NCBI RefSeq assembly: GCF_008932435.1 | Contig: NZ_WBWE01000010.1 | Span: 124,001 to 188,000, forward strand | DNA: 64,000 nucleotides | Reading direction: 5' to 3' | Origin: Brucella pseudintermedia | GTDB taxonomy: Bacteria; Pseudomonadota; Alphaproteobacteria; Rhizobiales; Rhizobiaceae | Shown: positions 18,865 through 27,876 of the stretch, in pieces | How the letters are laid out: the number at the start of each line of letters is the position of its first letter | How positions within the stretch are numbered: the first letter of the stretch is position 1 | Notes under the pieces: generated by a model | Told to the model about the DNA's origin: nothing | Database searches by the model: none | Seen by the model: only the letters and a program-made list of their open reading frames with translations | Position numbers and translations under genes: made by a program

Positions 18865-19728
18865 TTACTTTGCGTTGCATAGGCTGGCTGTATCCACCGT
18901 TCGTGCCGCTTCTACGCTTTCCTCACTAAGCCCATAAGTCATCAGGATTTTCTTGTAGTCGTCAGTCTTCTTGAACTCGATGAGCGCCTTGTTGAAAGCT
19001 TCATAGAACTCCTTGTCTTCCGGACGGAAGCTGAACGCGCCGAAACTTCTGGCAGACTTGCCGTCGACAACCGGGTCGGTGAACGGATGCGCCTGTTCCA
19101 GTTCCGGTGAATTTTCGACCAGCTTGGCGACCGTCAGTTCAGTTGCGGCATAGGCGTCAGCACGTCCGGTCTGGACCGTCGATGGTGCATCGGCATTGCC
19201 CTGGATCATGACGATCTGGGATTCATCGATGCCCATTCCATGCAGGAAGTCGATCTGGTCAGCACCGGAAACGATCGCGACTTTCAGCGATGGGTCTTTC
19301 TTGATGTCCTCATAGGAATGAATGTTTTTCGGGTTGCCCTTGGGAACCAGAAGACCTTCACCGTAACTCGAATTCGCAACGGTGAACTGGACCTGTTTGC
19401 AGCGGTCCGGCAGGACATTCTGCTCGGCGGCGACAAACTCGAACCGCTTGGCCTTTAGGCCGGGAATGAGCGAGCCGAACGGAGTAACTGTCCAGTCGAT
19501 TTCCTCAATTCCAAGTTTCTTGAAGATTGCGGCGGCGACGTCCGGGCCTATACCCTTGGCGGCGCCGCTCTCGTCCATATAACCGTAAGGCACTTCATTG
19601 GCCGTCGCTCCGCGAACAAAGCCCGCACCCTTGAGATCATCAACGGTGACAGCTTGTGACGGAAGCGAAAGGGAAAAGACCGCAGCTGCAGAAAACAGAG
19701 CGGAAATTATATGACGTTTCATGCGCAT
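18865..19728 (-). CDS. ehuB: Ectoine/hydroxyectoine-binding periplasmic protein
   Basis: The 287-residue family-3 solute-binding protein has a signal peptide ending near PSQA. Its mature sequence contains FVRGATANEVPYGYMDESG and IGPDVAAAIFKKLGI, the pattern of EhuB. EhuB binds ectoine or hydroxyectoine with high affinity and passes it to EhuCD. The ATG at 19728 follows GAGGAG by eight bases and is preferred to a GTG at 19737 that overlaps the ribosome site. Ectoine specificity is inferred from neighbours and EhuB-like sequence. Confidence 0.85.
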   Translation of the reverse strand: MRMKRHIISALFSAAAVFSLSLPSQAVTVDDLKGAGFVRGATANEVPYGYMDESGAAKGIGPDVAAAIFKKLGIEEIDWTVTPFGSLIPGLKAKRFEFVAAEQNVLPDRCKQVQFTVANSSYGEGLLVPKGNPKNIHSYEDIKKDPSLKVAIVSGADQIDFLHGMGIDESQIVMIQGNADAPSTVQTGRADAYAATELTVAKLVENSPELEQAHPFTDPVVDGKSARSFGAFSFRPEDKEFYEAFNKALIEFKKTDDYKKILMTYGLSEESVEAARTVDTASLCNAK

Positions 19729-19798
19729 CGTGTTCACTCCTCTTTATGAATGCCGGTTGTTTTGTTGTCCGGCTTGTCAGTTGGCGTTATTGATCGGC

Positions 19799-20827
19799 TT
19801 ATCCCGGGGACGGCTCCTCGCTGATCGTGGCGATGACCGACAGGCAATCCCCCATTTTGATGAGACCAGGAAAGTGCCGGGCTGCGAGAATTCCATCGAG
19901 CGCGGCGCGGTATTCCTGTGGAGCGACACCTGTGCGGGTTACAGTATGGACGCGCGCAATGACGTCGCCTTTGCGTACTTCCGCTCCGAGATCGACCAAA
20001 GGTTCAAGCAAACCTTCGGTATCGGCAAAACCGAAGCATTCCTGCGACGGCATATCGAGCCACGTTGTCGGTGACAGCTCCACCTCTCCTTGCAGAATGC
20101 CTGCGTGGCGCAAAAGGTTGCGAATGCCGCGCTTGGCTATGGAAGCAGTGCGGGCAGAAATCGTGCCGCCGCCGGAAAGCTCTGTCGTGACAAACACCTT
20201 GCCCGCTTCCTCCGCTATCGTGTCGTACATGCCGACAGCATCAATCTCGATCATTCGCATCGAGAAAGGAGCCGAAAAGGCTTTGACTGCCGCAAAGCAG
20301 CGGAGCTCCTGCGCCGTATCGGGCAAGGCGTGTGCGGCTGCATAGGGCAGGAAATCGAGGGTCCGCCCACCGGAATGAAAATCCATGACGATATCGGCCG
20401 CTGGCAGAAGGTAGCGGGTGAAATAGTCGGCAATCTTTTCGGTAACGGTGCCATCCGGACGCCCGGGGAAACTGCGGTTGAGATTGCCCTTGTCGATGGG
20501 GGATGTTCGCGTTCCCGCAAGAAAGGCAGGGTAGTTCATTGCTGGAACAATGATGACCCGCCCCCTGATCTCTTCCGGTTTCAGATTGGCTGCGAGATCA
20601 TAAAGAGCGACCGGCCCTTCATATTCATCGCCATGATTGGCGCCGGTCAATAGGGCGGTAGGACCATCGCCGTTGCGGATCACACAAATCGGCAACATCA
20701 GCGATCCCCATGCGGAATCGTCTCTGGACCACGGCAGACGCAGATGTCCGTGCTGAATGCCGTCGCGGTTGAGATCGACGGTAGGCGTGATCGGGGAGGG
20801 ACGTGAAGGGGGCGAGGTGTGCATCAT
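19799..20827 (-). CDS. doeB: N-acetyl-L-2,4-diaminobutyrate deacetylase
   Basis: The 342-residue protein belongs to the succinylglutamate desuccinylase/aspartoacylase (M14-like) zinc family. Metal ligands are visible in TGANHGDEYEGP (His and Glu, about 59-70) and MDFHSGG (about 149-155). DoeB (EutE) removes the acetyl group from N-alpha-acetyl-diaminobutyrate, the product of ectoine ring opening, giving diaminobutyrate. It lies nine bases after doeA on the same strand, which fits the second step of the pathway. Confidence 0.87.
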   Translation of the reverse strand: MMHTSPPSRPSPITPTVDLNRDGIQHGHLRLPWSRDDSAWGSLMLPICVIRNGDGPTALLTGANHGDEYEGPVALYDLAANLKPEEIRGRVIIVPAMNYPAFLAGTRTSPIDKGNLNRSFPGRPDGTVTEKIADYFTRYLLPAADIVMDFHSGGRTLDFLPYAAAHALPDTAQELRCFAAVKAFSAPFSMRMIEIDAVGMYDTIAEEAGKVFVTTELSGGGTISARTASIAKRGIRNLLRHAGILQGEVELSPTTWLDMPSQECFGFADTEGLLEPLVDLGAEVRKGDVIARVHTVTRTGVAPQEYRAALDGILAARHFPGLIKMGDCLSVIATISEEPSPG

Positions 20828-20836
20828 CGCAGCGTC

Positions 20837-22015
20837 CTAATTCTTGACCACGAGCTTGCGCGGCACATTCGACAGACATTCAACGCCTGTTTCGGTGATC
20901 ACGATGCTTTCGGTGATTTCCAGCCCCATGGTTTCCAGCCAGAGACCTGTCATGAAATGAAAGGTCATGCCGGGTTGCAACTCGGTGCGGTCGCCGGGGC
21001 GCAGGCTCATCGTGCGTTCGCCCCAATCCGGTGGGTAAGACAAACCGATGGAGTAGCCGGTGCGGTTGTCCTTGATAATTCCGTATTTCTTCAGCACGGC
21101 AAAGAAGCCATTCGCGATATCTTCGCATGTGTTGCCGGGGCGAGCAGCAGCGAGACCTGCCTCCATCCCTTCGAGCGTGGCTTTTTCGGCATCGAGAAAA
21201 GCCTGTGTCGGTTTGCCGAGAAATACGGTGCGCGACAGGGGGCAATGATAGCGCTTGTAGCAGCCAGCGATCTCGAAGAATGTGCCTTCGCCGGTCTTCA
21301 TCGGCAGATCGTTCCAGGTCAGATGCGGTGCGGAGGCGTCGGGGCCGGAAGGCAGTAACGGAACGATGGCGGGATAATCGCCACCAAAACCGTCAACGCC
21401 GCGCGTGCCAGCATCATAGATTTCCGCAACCAGATCGCATTTGCGCATGCCCGGCTCGATTTTGTCGACGATGCGTTGATGCATAGCCTCAACGATCCGA
21501 CCAGCTTTTCGCATATAGTCGATTTCCGTCGGGCTTTTGACGGCGCGCTGCCAGTTGACCAGTCCTTGCGCATCCTTGAAGCGGGCATTCGGCAGATGTT
21601 TCTGCAAGGCGTGATGAGCCGCGGCAGTGTACCAGTAATTATCCAACTCGACGGCAATGGTCTTGGTGCCCCAACCTTTTTCATCCAGTATCGACGCCAG
21701 AAGATCCATAGGGTGCCGTTCAAGCGACTGAACATAGTGGTCGGGATAGCCGACGATGTTGTCATGGCCGAGCCATGCAGTGCGTTTCGCGCCATTGCCA
21801 TCCTGACTGCGGCCATACCAGATCGGTTCCCCTTCCATCGAAAGCACAACGCATTGATGAACATAGAAGGACCAACCGTCATAGCCGGTCAGCCAGTGCA
21901 TGTTGGATGGGTCGGTGACGATGAGGACGTCGAAGCCAGCCTTCTCCATGGCGCGACGGGTTTTTGCTATCCGCTGATCATACTCCGCGCGGGTGAAGTT
22001 GAGTTCCACACTCAT
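20837..22015 (-). CDS. doeA: Ectoine hydrolase, M24 peptidase-like
   Basis: The 392-residue protein has the creatinase-like N-terminal domain and M24 pita-bread fold of DoeA (EutD). Recognisable stretches are DVLIVTDPSNMHWLTGYDGW (about 30-49) and MTFHFMTGLWLE near the C-terminus. DoeA opens the ectoine ring to N-acetyl-diaminobutyrate and does not need the usual M24 metal pair. Its ATG overlaps the eutC stop by four bases; extra upstream codons inside eutC have no ribosome site advantage. Confidence 0.88.
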   Translation of the reverse strand: MSVELNFTRAEYDQRIAKTRRAMEKAGFDVLIVTDPSNMHWLTGYDGWSFYVHQCVVLSMEGEPIWYGRSQDGNGAKRTAWLGHDNIVGYPDHYVQSLERHPMDLLASILDEKGWGTKTIAVELDNYWYTAAAHHALQKHLPNARFKDAQGLVNWQRAVKSPTEIDYMRKAGRIVEAMHQRIVDKIEPGMRKCDLVAEIYDAGTRGVDGFGGDYPAIVPLLPSGPDASAPHLTWNDLPMKTGEGTFFEIAGCYKRYHCPLSRTVFLGKPTQAFLDAEKATLEGMEAGLAAARPGNTCEDIANGFFAVLKKYGIIKDNRTGYSIGLSYPPDWGERTMSLRPGDRTELQPGMTFHFMTGLWLETMGLEITESIVITETGVECLSNVPRKLVVKN

Positions 22016-23031
22016 CGGCTGGCTCCTGCAGTTTTGGTTGAATCGATTTTCGTGCCTGCATCGCACGCACTGGCGCGCTCTGCCGCAAGGCGAGCGATGG
22101 CCGTGTCCTGAACGCCTGTTCCCGTGAGGTCGCAGAAGGTTATGTCTTCTGCCTTCCGCTGGAAGGGAGAAGCAGCGAGAGCGATCTGGCCGAGTTCTGG
22201 AAAAACAGTATCCGCAGCGACAATTCCCGCCGCAATCGCATGATGCAATTCACCGAGCCTGCGCGTTTGGGAGAGGCTGTCTGCAATGTAAACGATCGGG
22301 CGCCGGAAAAGGGCAGGATCAATCTCGTTCTTGTGTTCAGCATCGGAGCCCATCGCGGTAAGGTGCTGGCCGGGCACAAGCCATTCAGCATTAATGAGCG
22401 GCGTTTCCGATGGTGTTGTCGTGACGATAATATCCGCGCCTTCGCAGGCTTGTTGCGCCTCCGCGATTGCGGTTACGGGTATTCCGAGCTTTTCGGTAAA
22501 GCTCTGCGCGGCTTGTTGTGCGCTGTCGAAGTTGCGTGCCCAGATCCGCGCCTCGGAGATTGGACGCACGAGCGTCAGCGCTTGAAGCTGCATCCCTGCC
22601 TGCATGCCCGCACCGAAAATGGCAGCAACGCGGGCGTCTTCCCGCGCCAGGTGTTTTGCCGCGACAGCACCGGCAGCCGCGGTGCGCACATCGGTCAGAT
22701 AGCCATTATCCAGCAAGAGCGCCTCGACCAGCCCGGTCTTCGCTGAAAACTGGATCATCAGCCCGTTGGTAGAAGGCAAACCAATGGACGGATTGTTGAA
22801 GAAACCGGGGCTCACCTTGATGGCGAAACTGTCAAGCCCAGAAATGTAAGCCGTTTTCACGTCCACTTCGCCCCGTTGGGCGGGGATGTCCAGTCGCAGT
22901 ATGGGTGGCATGCTGACACCGCCACTGGCGAGCGCCCGAAAAGCATTTTCCACACACGCCACGCTTGCCATGTCGAAGGCAATGATCCGCCGCAGATCGG
23001 CTTCGGTGAGAATTCGCATTTCAGCCATCAC
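22012..23031 (-). CDS. eutC: EutC, ornithine cyclodeaminase/mu-crystallin family
   Basis: The 339-residue protein has an NAD-binding Rossmann motif (AIFGAGMQAGMQLQAL, about 139-154). Conserved substrate and lactamase-like stretches are SPGFFNNP, TDVRTAAAGAVAA and GSDAEHKNEID. EutC occurs with EutB in ectoine gene clusters and is predicted to help convert the hydroxylated intermediate from hydroxyectoine into the ectoine route; direct biochemical proof is limited. Start and stop overlap eutB and doeA by four bases each. Confidence 0.83.
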   Translation of the reverse strand: MMAEMRILTEADLRRIIAFDMASVACVENAFRALASGGVSMPPILRLDIPAQRGEVDVKTAYISGLDSFAIKVSPGFFNNPSIGLPSTNGLMIQFSAKTGLVEALLLDNGYLTDVRTAAAGAVAAKHLAREDARVAAIFGAGMQAGMQLQALTLVRPISEARIWARNFDSAQQAAQSFTEKLGIPVTAIAEAQQACEGADIIVTTTPSETPLINAEWLVPGQHLTAMGSDAEHKNEIDPALFRRPIVYIADSLSQTRRLGELHHAIAAGIVAADTVFPELGQIALAASPFQRKAEDITFCDLTGTGVQDTAIARLAAERASACDAGTKIDSTKTAGASR

Positions 23032-24023
23032 CCAGCCCTCCGATAGCGGTTTTCGACGATTGCGCGATGCTGTTCAGGGTCGATGTTGCCACCTGAAACA
23101 ATGACGACAGTCGGTCCCGTTGGCTTGATCCTGCCGCTCAACAAGGCGCCGATACCAACCGCTCCCGCGCCTTCGATAATTTCACCTTCCTGCGTTGCGG
23201 CATGCCCGATCCCCGCTGCAATCTCCTCCTCATCGAGCAGGATCACTTGGTCCAATAGCGAGCGGCACATCTCCAAAGTCCAATGATTGTCGAGCCCAAT
23301 GCCGCCGCCTAAAGAATCTGCAAGTGTCTCCAGTTCCTCGACATTGACCGGCTTACCGGCTTTGAGGCTGGCATCCATGGCTGCACCGCGAGCCATGGAA
23401 ACGCCGATGATACGGCAATGGGGACGCCGGGCTTTCACAGCCGCGGCGATGCCCGCAGCGAGCCCCCCGCCTGAAAGAGGAATGAGAACAATCTCGGTGT
23501 CCGGTTGGCCGTCAATGATTTCGAGGCCGATTGTGCCCTGTCCGGCAATAATGCGCTGATCGTCAAATGGGGGGACGATATTCATTCCGTTTTCGTGGGC
23601 CAGACGCACCACCTCGTTCATGGCGTCATCCTGGGATTTTCCGACGATGCGCACATCGGCACCAAGATCGCGGATTGCATCGACCTTGTTGCGCGGCACC
23701 AGCGATGAAAGGCAAACGGTGGCGATCAATCCCTGACTGGAAGCAGCATGCGCAAGAGCTCGTCCATGATTGCCGGTGGACGCCGTCACAAGTCCATGTT
23801 TGCGGTCATCAGGCGACAGGCTAAGGACGGCGTTGGTCGCGCCGCGCAGTTTGAAGCTGCCGGTGGTCTGCCGATTTTCCAGTTTGAGATAAACCGAAGT
23901 ACCGGTGAGTTCACTTAGATACTCTGAGCGCGTCAGCGGCGTTTTCACGACGAGACCTTGCAGCCTCTCACGCGCTGCTTCGATATCGTCAAGACCAATC
24001 ATTTCACGGGCCAATCCGGGCAT
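23028..24023 (-). CDS. eutB: EutB, threonine dehydratase-like PLP enzyme
   Basis: The 331-residue type II PLP-fold enzyme carries the PLP lysine in TGSFKLRGATNAVLSL and a glycine-rich phosphate loop (SGGGLAAG). It resembles threonine dehydratase but lacks an ACT domain, and it sits next to eutC, as in hydroxyectoine degradation clusters. A dehydratase role on a hydroxylated diaminobutyrate intermediate is the usual proposal. The ATG at 24023 is favoured because AGAGG lies six bases upstream; longer frames to 24038 or 24158 have no ribosome site. It is the first gene of the minus-strand operon. Confidence 0.83.
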   Translation of the reverse strand: MPGLAREMIGLDDIEAARERLQGLVVKTPLTRSEYLSELTGTSVYLKLENRQTTGSFKLRGATNAVLSLSPDDRKHGLVTASTGNHGRALAHAASSQGLIATVCLSSLVPRNKVDAIRDLGADVRIVGKSQDDAMNEVVRLAHENGMNIVPPFDDQRIIAGQGTIGLEIIDGQPDTEIVLIPLSGGGLAAGIAAAVKARRPHCRIIGVSMARGAAMDASLKAGKPVNVEELETLADSLGGGIGLDNHWTLEMCRSLLDQVILLDEEEIAAGIGHAATQEGEIIEGAGAVGIGALLSGRIKPTGPTVVIVSGGNIDPEQHRAIVENRYRRAG

Positions 24024-24332
24024 GGCGCTGCCTCTCATAGCGTCACGGCGACGGGAAATGCCGCGCCAAGTTTTGTTGGGCGCTGCGATGGATGAGTGGA
24101 CAGAAGGCGCAATAATGCACCACGTGCGAAGCCGTAAGGCCGCATCCTCGTTCCCCATATGTCTGATTTTTGTTCTTGGCTCTATGTGTGAAAGACCATT
24201 CTTATCATGTCAATAATTATATTGGATCATTACAATTTTGATCTGTAACGACTTTTCTCTATCGGAGCCTTGTCAGCGGAGCAGGGGCGTGCCAATGAAA
24301 ACAGGAGTGTTTGCAGATGCTGGATTAAAAGA
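24024..24332. promoter_or_regulatory. Divergent eutB/doeX control region
   Basis: The 309-bp gap serves both arms of the ectoine locus. It holds two interrupted inverted repeats: CAATA-N4-TATTG at 24211-24224 and TTACA-N9-TGTAA at 24230-24248, in an AT-rich core. They are candidate sites for DoeX or EnuR. No gene is seen here. Confidence 0.5.
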
Positions 24333-24830
24333 ATGAAAGCCGCCTTGAAGCTGGACGCCGTCGATTTGCGTATTCTCGCAGCCGTTCAGGAGAATGCGCG
24401 GATCACCAAGCTCGCATTGGCGGAGAAGGTTGGGCTTTCGGCGACACCTTGCTGGCTGCGACTGCGCAAGCTGGAAGAGGCCGGTGTTGTGACCGGCTAT
24501 CACGCACGCATCGCCTATCGAAAAATAGCCCCGATTGCTCATGTCATAGTCCAGATTACCCTGGGCAATCATCGACAAAGCGATTTTGACCGGTTCGAGA
24601 GAGCCATCCTGGCCTTGCCCGAAATCGTGTCCTGCTGGTCCGTTGGCGGTGGGGTGGACTACTTTCTGATGATCGTGGCGCGCGACATTGATGGTTATCA
24701 GCGGCTGATTGACCGTCTTTTAGACCAGAATATCGGCATCGAACGTTACTTCACCTATATCGTGACCAAGCTGGTCAAGGACGAGAAGGCGAGTGCGTCC
24801 TTGTCGCTGTTTAAGGATGCAACCGATTAG
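24333..24830 (+). CDS. doeX: Lrp/AsnC-family regulator DoeX
   Basis: The 165-residue protein has an N-terminal winged helix-turn-helix (LAEKVGLSATPCWLRLRKLE, about 31-50) and a C-terminal ligand-binding RAM/ACT-like domain (SVGGGVDYFLMIVARDIDGY). DoeX-type AsnC proteins are encoded inside ectoine degradation loci and are thought to tune their expression. It is divergent from eutB and heads the doeC-doeD arm. The ATG at 24333 starts the homologous part; the ribosome site is weak. Confidence 0.82.
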   Translation: MKAALKLDAVDLRILAAVQENARITKLALAEKVGLSATPCWLRLRKLEEAGVVTGYHARIAYRKIAPIAHVIVQITLGNHRQSDFDRFERAILALPEIVSCWSVGGGVDYFLMIVARDIDGYQRLIDRLLDQNIGIERYFTYIVTKLVKDEKASASLSLFKDATD

Positions 24831-24946
24831 CCCAAACAGACTGTCCGGCTTTTAAATTTAGTCCATTCCGCATGTGCGCGGAGATGATTTGGTCCGAATC
24901 CGGAGCTATCTCGTGACAAACTTCTTCCTGAATTGGGAGAAGAACA

Positions 24947-26443
24947 ATGAATGCCGTTCTGGATCATCCGATACAACATGACGGGCTTGGCAAGCTTCGC
25001 GATAAACATCTCTTTCGTGAACTCGCCTATGTCGATGGGCGATGGGTAGCAGGAGAAAAGGCCGAAACTTTCCCTGTTCTCGATCCCGCCACCGGTCAGC
25101 GGCTTGCGCGCGTGGCAAGTCTCGGCGAAGTGGAGACGACACTTGCAATTGATGCCGCTGTAAAGGCCTTTCCGGCCTGGCGAGATAAACTGCCGCAGGA
25201 ACGATCGGCAGTTTTGCGGCGGTGGTTCGAGTTGGTCACGGCACATCGCGAGGACCTCGCATTGCTGATGACGCTGGAGCAGGGCAAGCCACTGGCGGAA
25301 TCGCGCGGCGAGATCGATTATGGCGCATCTTTCATTGAATGGTTTGCCGAAGAAGCGAAGCGGCTCAATGGTGAAACCATTGCAAGCCATCTGCCCAATG
25401 CAGAAATGCTGGTGCGGCGCGAAGCGCTGGGGGTGGTCGTGCTTGTAACTCCGTGGAATTTCCCACATGCCATGATTACCCGCAAGGCGGCAGCGGCCAT
25501 TGCCGCCGGTTGCCCGGTTGTCGTGCACCCGTCTTCGGAAACGCCGCTCTCCGCACTTGCCCTGGCCGAGCTGGCCGAACGTGCGGGAATACCCGCAGGC
25601 ATATTCAATGTCGTGACAGGCAAAGCTGCGCCTATCGTTGATGTATTGTGCCGCGATGAGCGTGTTCGGGGGCTGAGCTTCACCGGTTCAACCGAAATCG
25701 GCAAGTTGATTGCTACCAAAAGCGCGAACACGATGAAGCGGCTGGTCATGGAGCTTGGCGGCCATGCACCGCTGATTATCTTCGATGATGCTTGTGTCGA
25801 GCGGGCCGTCGATGTGGCGATGGCTGCAAAGTTTGCGACGTCCGGTCAGGATTGCCTTGCTGCAAACCGCATCTTTGTCCAACGCGGCATTTTAAAAGAT
25901 TTCACCGAGGCGTTTGCTACGCGCATCGCTGCGCTAAAGGTCGGTAACGGGCTGGATCCGACATCGGATATAGGCCCTCTGATGCATAGTCGAGCGGTCG
26001 CTAAGGTCGAGGAGCATGTTCAGGATGCCAGCCAGCGGGGCGCCGCAATAGTTGTGGGCGGCAATCGGTGCGGAGAAGTTGGACTTTTCTTCGAGCCGAC
26101 TTTGCTGGTCGACGTGCCGGACGATGCTGCGATCATGCAGGAAGAGACATTCGGACCGGTTGCCGCCGTCGCGGCATTTGACGATGAGGCCGAAGTCATT
26201 GAGCGCGCCAATTCCACACAATATGGTCTCGTTGCCTATGTGGTGACGGCAAATGGCGCACGACAACTCCGCATGAGCCGTGCGCTCGAATACGGGATGG
26301 TCGCGGTTAACCGTGCGAAGATTACCGGCGCACCGATCCCGTTTGGCGGCTGGAAGCAATCCGGGCTTGGCCGCGAAGGCTCCCATCAGGGCATCGAAGC
26401 CTTCACCGAACTCAAATATCTCTGCATCGATACCGCCGCGTGA
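24947..26443 (+). CDS. doeC: Aspartate-semialdehyde dehydrogenase (ALDH family) DoeC
   Basis: The 498-residue aldehyde dehydrogenase has catalytic E269 (MELGGHAP), nucleophile C303 (SGQDCLAANR) and the TPWNFP motif at 168-173. DoeC oxidises aspartate semialdehyde to aspartate, the last step of ectoine catabolism. It resembles succinate-semialdehyde dehydrogenases, which is the alternative reading. One oddity is H194 in VVVHPSSETP, where the family normally has a cofactor-contacting lysine. It lies 29 bases before doeD. Confidence 0.85.
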   Translation: MNAVLDHPIQHDGLGKLRDKHLFRELAYVDGRWVAGEKAETFPVLDPATGQRLARVASLGEVETTLAIDAAVKAFPAWRDKLPQERSAVLRRWFELVTAHREDLALLMTLEQGKPLAESRGEIDYGASFIEWFAEEAKRLNGETIASHLPNAEMLVRREALGVVVLVTPWNFPHAMITRKAAAAIAAGCPVVVHPSSETPLSALALAELAERAGIPAGIFNVVTGKAAPIVDVLCRDERVRGLSFTGSTEIGKLIATKSANTMKRLVMELGGHAPLIIFDDACVERAVDVAMAAKFATSGQDCLAANRIFVQRGILKDFTEAFATRIAALKVGNGLDPTSDIGPLMHSRAVAKVEEHVQDASQRGAAIVVGGNRCGEVGLFFEPTLLVDVPDDAAIMQEETFGPVAAVAAFDDEAEVIERANSTQYGLVAYVVTANGARQLRMSRALEYGMVAVNRAKITGAPIPFGGWKQSGLGREGSHQGIEAFTELKYLCIDTAA

Positions 26444-26472
26444 AAGCGTGGCGACAGGAAAGGAACATACCC

Positions 26473-27846
26473 ATGTTGAACAATAGCAATGAGCTGACCG
26501 CCTGGGATCGGGATCATTTCTTTCATCCCTCCACCCATATGGGGATGCATGCGCGAGGTGAAACGCCAACGCGCGTGCTGGAAGGCGGGGAGGGCGTTTA
26601 CATTGCAGATGTGAACGGTCGCAAAAGTCTGGATGCTTTCGCGGGTCTCTATTGCGTCAATGTTGGTTATGGTCGCACGGAAATAGCGGATGCGATTGCA
26701 GAACAGGCGCGCAAGCTTGCCTATTATCACGCCTATGTCGGTCATGGGACCGAAGTGTCCATCACGCTCGCCAAGATGATCATCGACCGCGCACCGGACC
26801 ATATGAGCCGTGTCTATTTCGGTCTTTCGGGTTCGGATGCGAACGAAACCAACATCAAGCTCATCTGGTACTACAACAATATTCTGGGTCGCCCGGAAAA
26901 GAAGAAGATCATTTCCCGTTGGCGCGGCTATCACGGTTCCGGCGTGATGACGGGCAGCATGACTGGTCTTGCGACGTTCCACAACGCATTCGATCTACCG
27001 CGCGCGCCGGTATTGCATACTGAATCGCCGTATTATTTCCGCCGTGCGGATCGCTCTATGAGCGAGGAGCAGTTCTCGCAACATTGCGCCGACAAGCTCG
27101 AAGAAATGATTCTGGCGGAAGGCCCGGATACAATCGCCGCCTTCATCGGCGAACCTGTTCTGGGGACCGGTGGCATTGTTCCGCCGCCGTCTGGCTATTG
27201 GCAGAAGATCCAGGCCGTTCTTGATCGTTATGATATTCTGCTGGTTGCTGACGAAGTGGTCACTGGCTTCGGTCGTCTGGGCAGTATGTTCGGGTCCGAC
27301 CACTATGGCATGAAGCCCGACCTGATCACTATCGCAAAGGGTTTGACCTCTGCCTATGCGCCCCTTTCCGGTTCGATTGTATCAGAGCGCATGTGGCAGG
27401 TATTGGTTCAGGGATCAGACAAGATGGGACCGATCGGCCATGGCTGGACTTATTCTGCCCATCCTATCTGCGCGGCGGCAGGCGTGGCCAATCTCAAACT
27501 CATTGACGAATTGAAGCTGGTCGAAAATGCCGGTTCCACAGGCGCTCATTTACGCAAGGCAATGAAGGATGCCCTCGGCGATCACAAGCATGTCGGGGAA
27601 ATTCGCGGCGAAGGCCTGATGGTCGCAATCGAATTTGTGGAAGATCGTGACGACCGCAGGTTCTTTGATCCGTCACTCAAAATTGGCGCTCAGGTTTCAA
27701 CAGCGCTCCTGGCCAATGGCGTTATCGGGCGAGCCATGCCGGAAGGCGATATTCTCGGGTTTGCGCCGCCGCTTTGCCTCACGCCTGAGGAAGCGGACAA
27801 GATTGTTGCAGCTACGAAAAAAGCTGTCGACACTGTCTTTGCGTGA
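26473..27846 (+). CDS. doeD: Diaminobutyrate aminotransferase DoeD (class III)
   Basis: The 457-residue class III PLP aminotransferase carries D260 (LLVADEVVTGFGR) and the PLP lysine K289 (TIAKGLTSAYAPLSG). DoeD transaminates L-2,4-diaminobutyrate to aspartate semialdehyde, feeding DoeC. The start MLNNSNELTAWDRDH at 26473 follows an AGGAAAGGA site; the longer frame from 26440 overlaps doeC. Other omega-aminotransferase substrates such as beta-alanine or GABA would fit the fold, but the operon decides. Confidence 0.85.
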   Translation: MLNNSNELTAWDRDHFFHPSTHMGMHARGETPTRVLEGGEGVYIADVNGRKSLDAFAGLYCVNVGYGRTEIADAIAEQARKLAYYHAYVGHGTEVSITLAKMIIDRAPDHMSRVYFGLSGSDANETNIKLIWYYNNILGRPEKKKIISRWRGYHGSGVMTGSMTGLATFHNAFDLPRAPVLHTESPYYFRRADRSMSEEQFSQHCADKLEEMILAEGPDTIAAFIGEPVLGTGGIVPPPSGYWQKIQAVLDRYDILLVADEVVTGFGRLGSMFGSDHYGMKPDLITIAKGLTSAYAPLSGSIVSERMWQVLVQGSDKMGPIGHGWTYSAHPICAAAGVANLKLIDELKLVENAGSTGAHLRKAMKDALGDHKHVGEIRGEGLMVAIEFVEDRDDRRFFDPSLKIGAQVSTALLANGVIGRAMPEGDILGFAPPLCLTPEEADKIVAATKKAVDTVFA

Positions 27847-27855
27847 GTGATGGTA

Positions 27856-27876
27856 CCCGGAGGCAATGCTTCCGGG
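27856..27876. terminator. Hairpin between convergent doeD and sensor kinase genes
   Basis: CCCGGAGGC and GCTTCCGGG pair with one mismatch around a three-base loop in the 30-bp convergent gap. There is no long U-run. Confidence 0.5.

Noticed and set aside
15279-27846. Recent horizontal transfer of the ectoine locus
   Set aside because: No flanking tRNA, integrase, insertion sequence or visible shift in base composition was seen; patchy presence in relatives would be needed to argue transfer.
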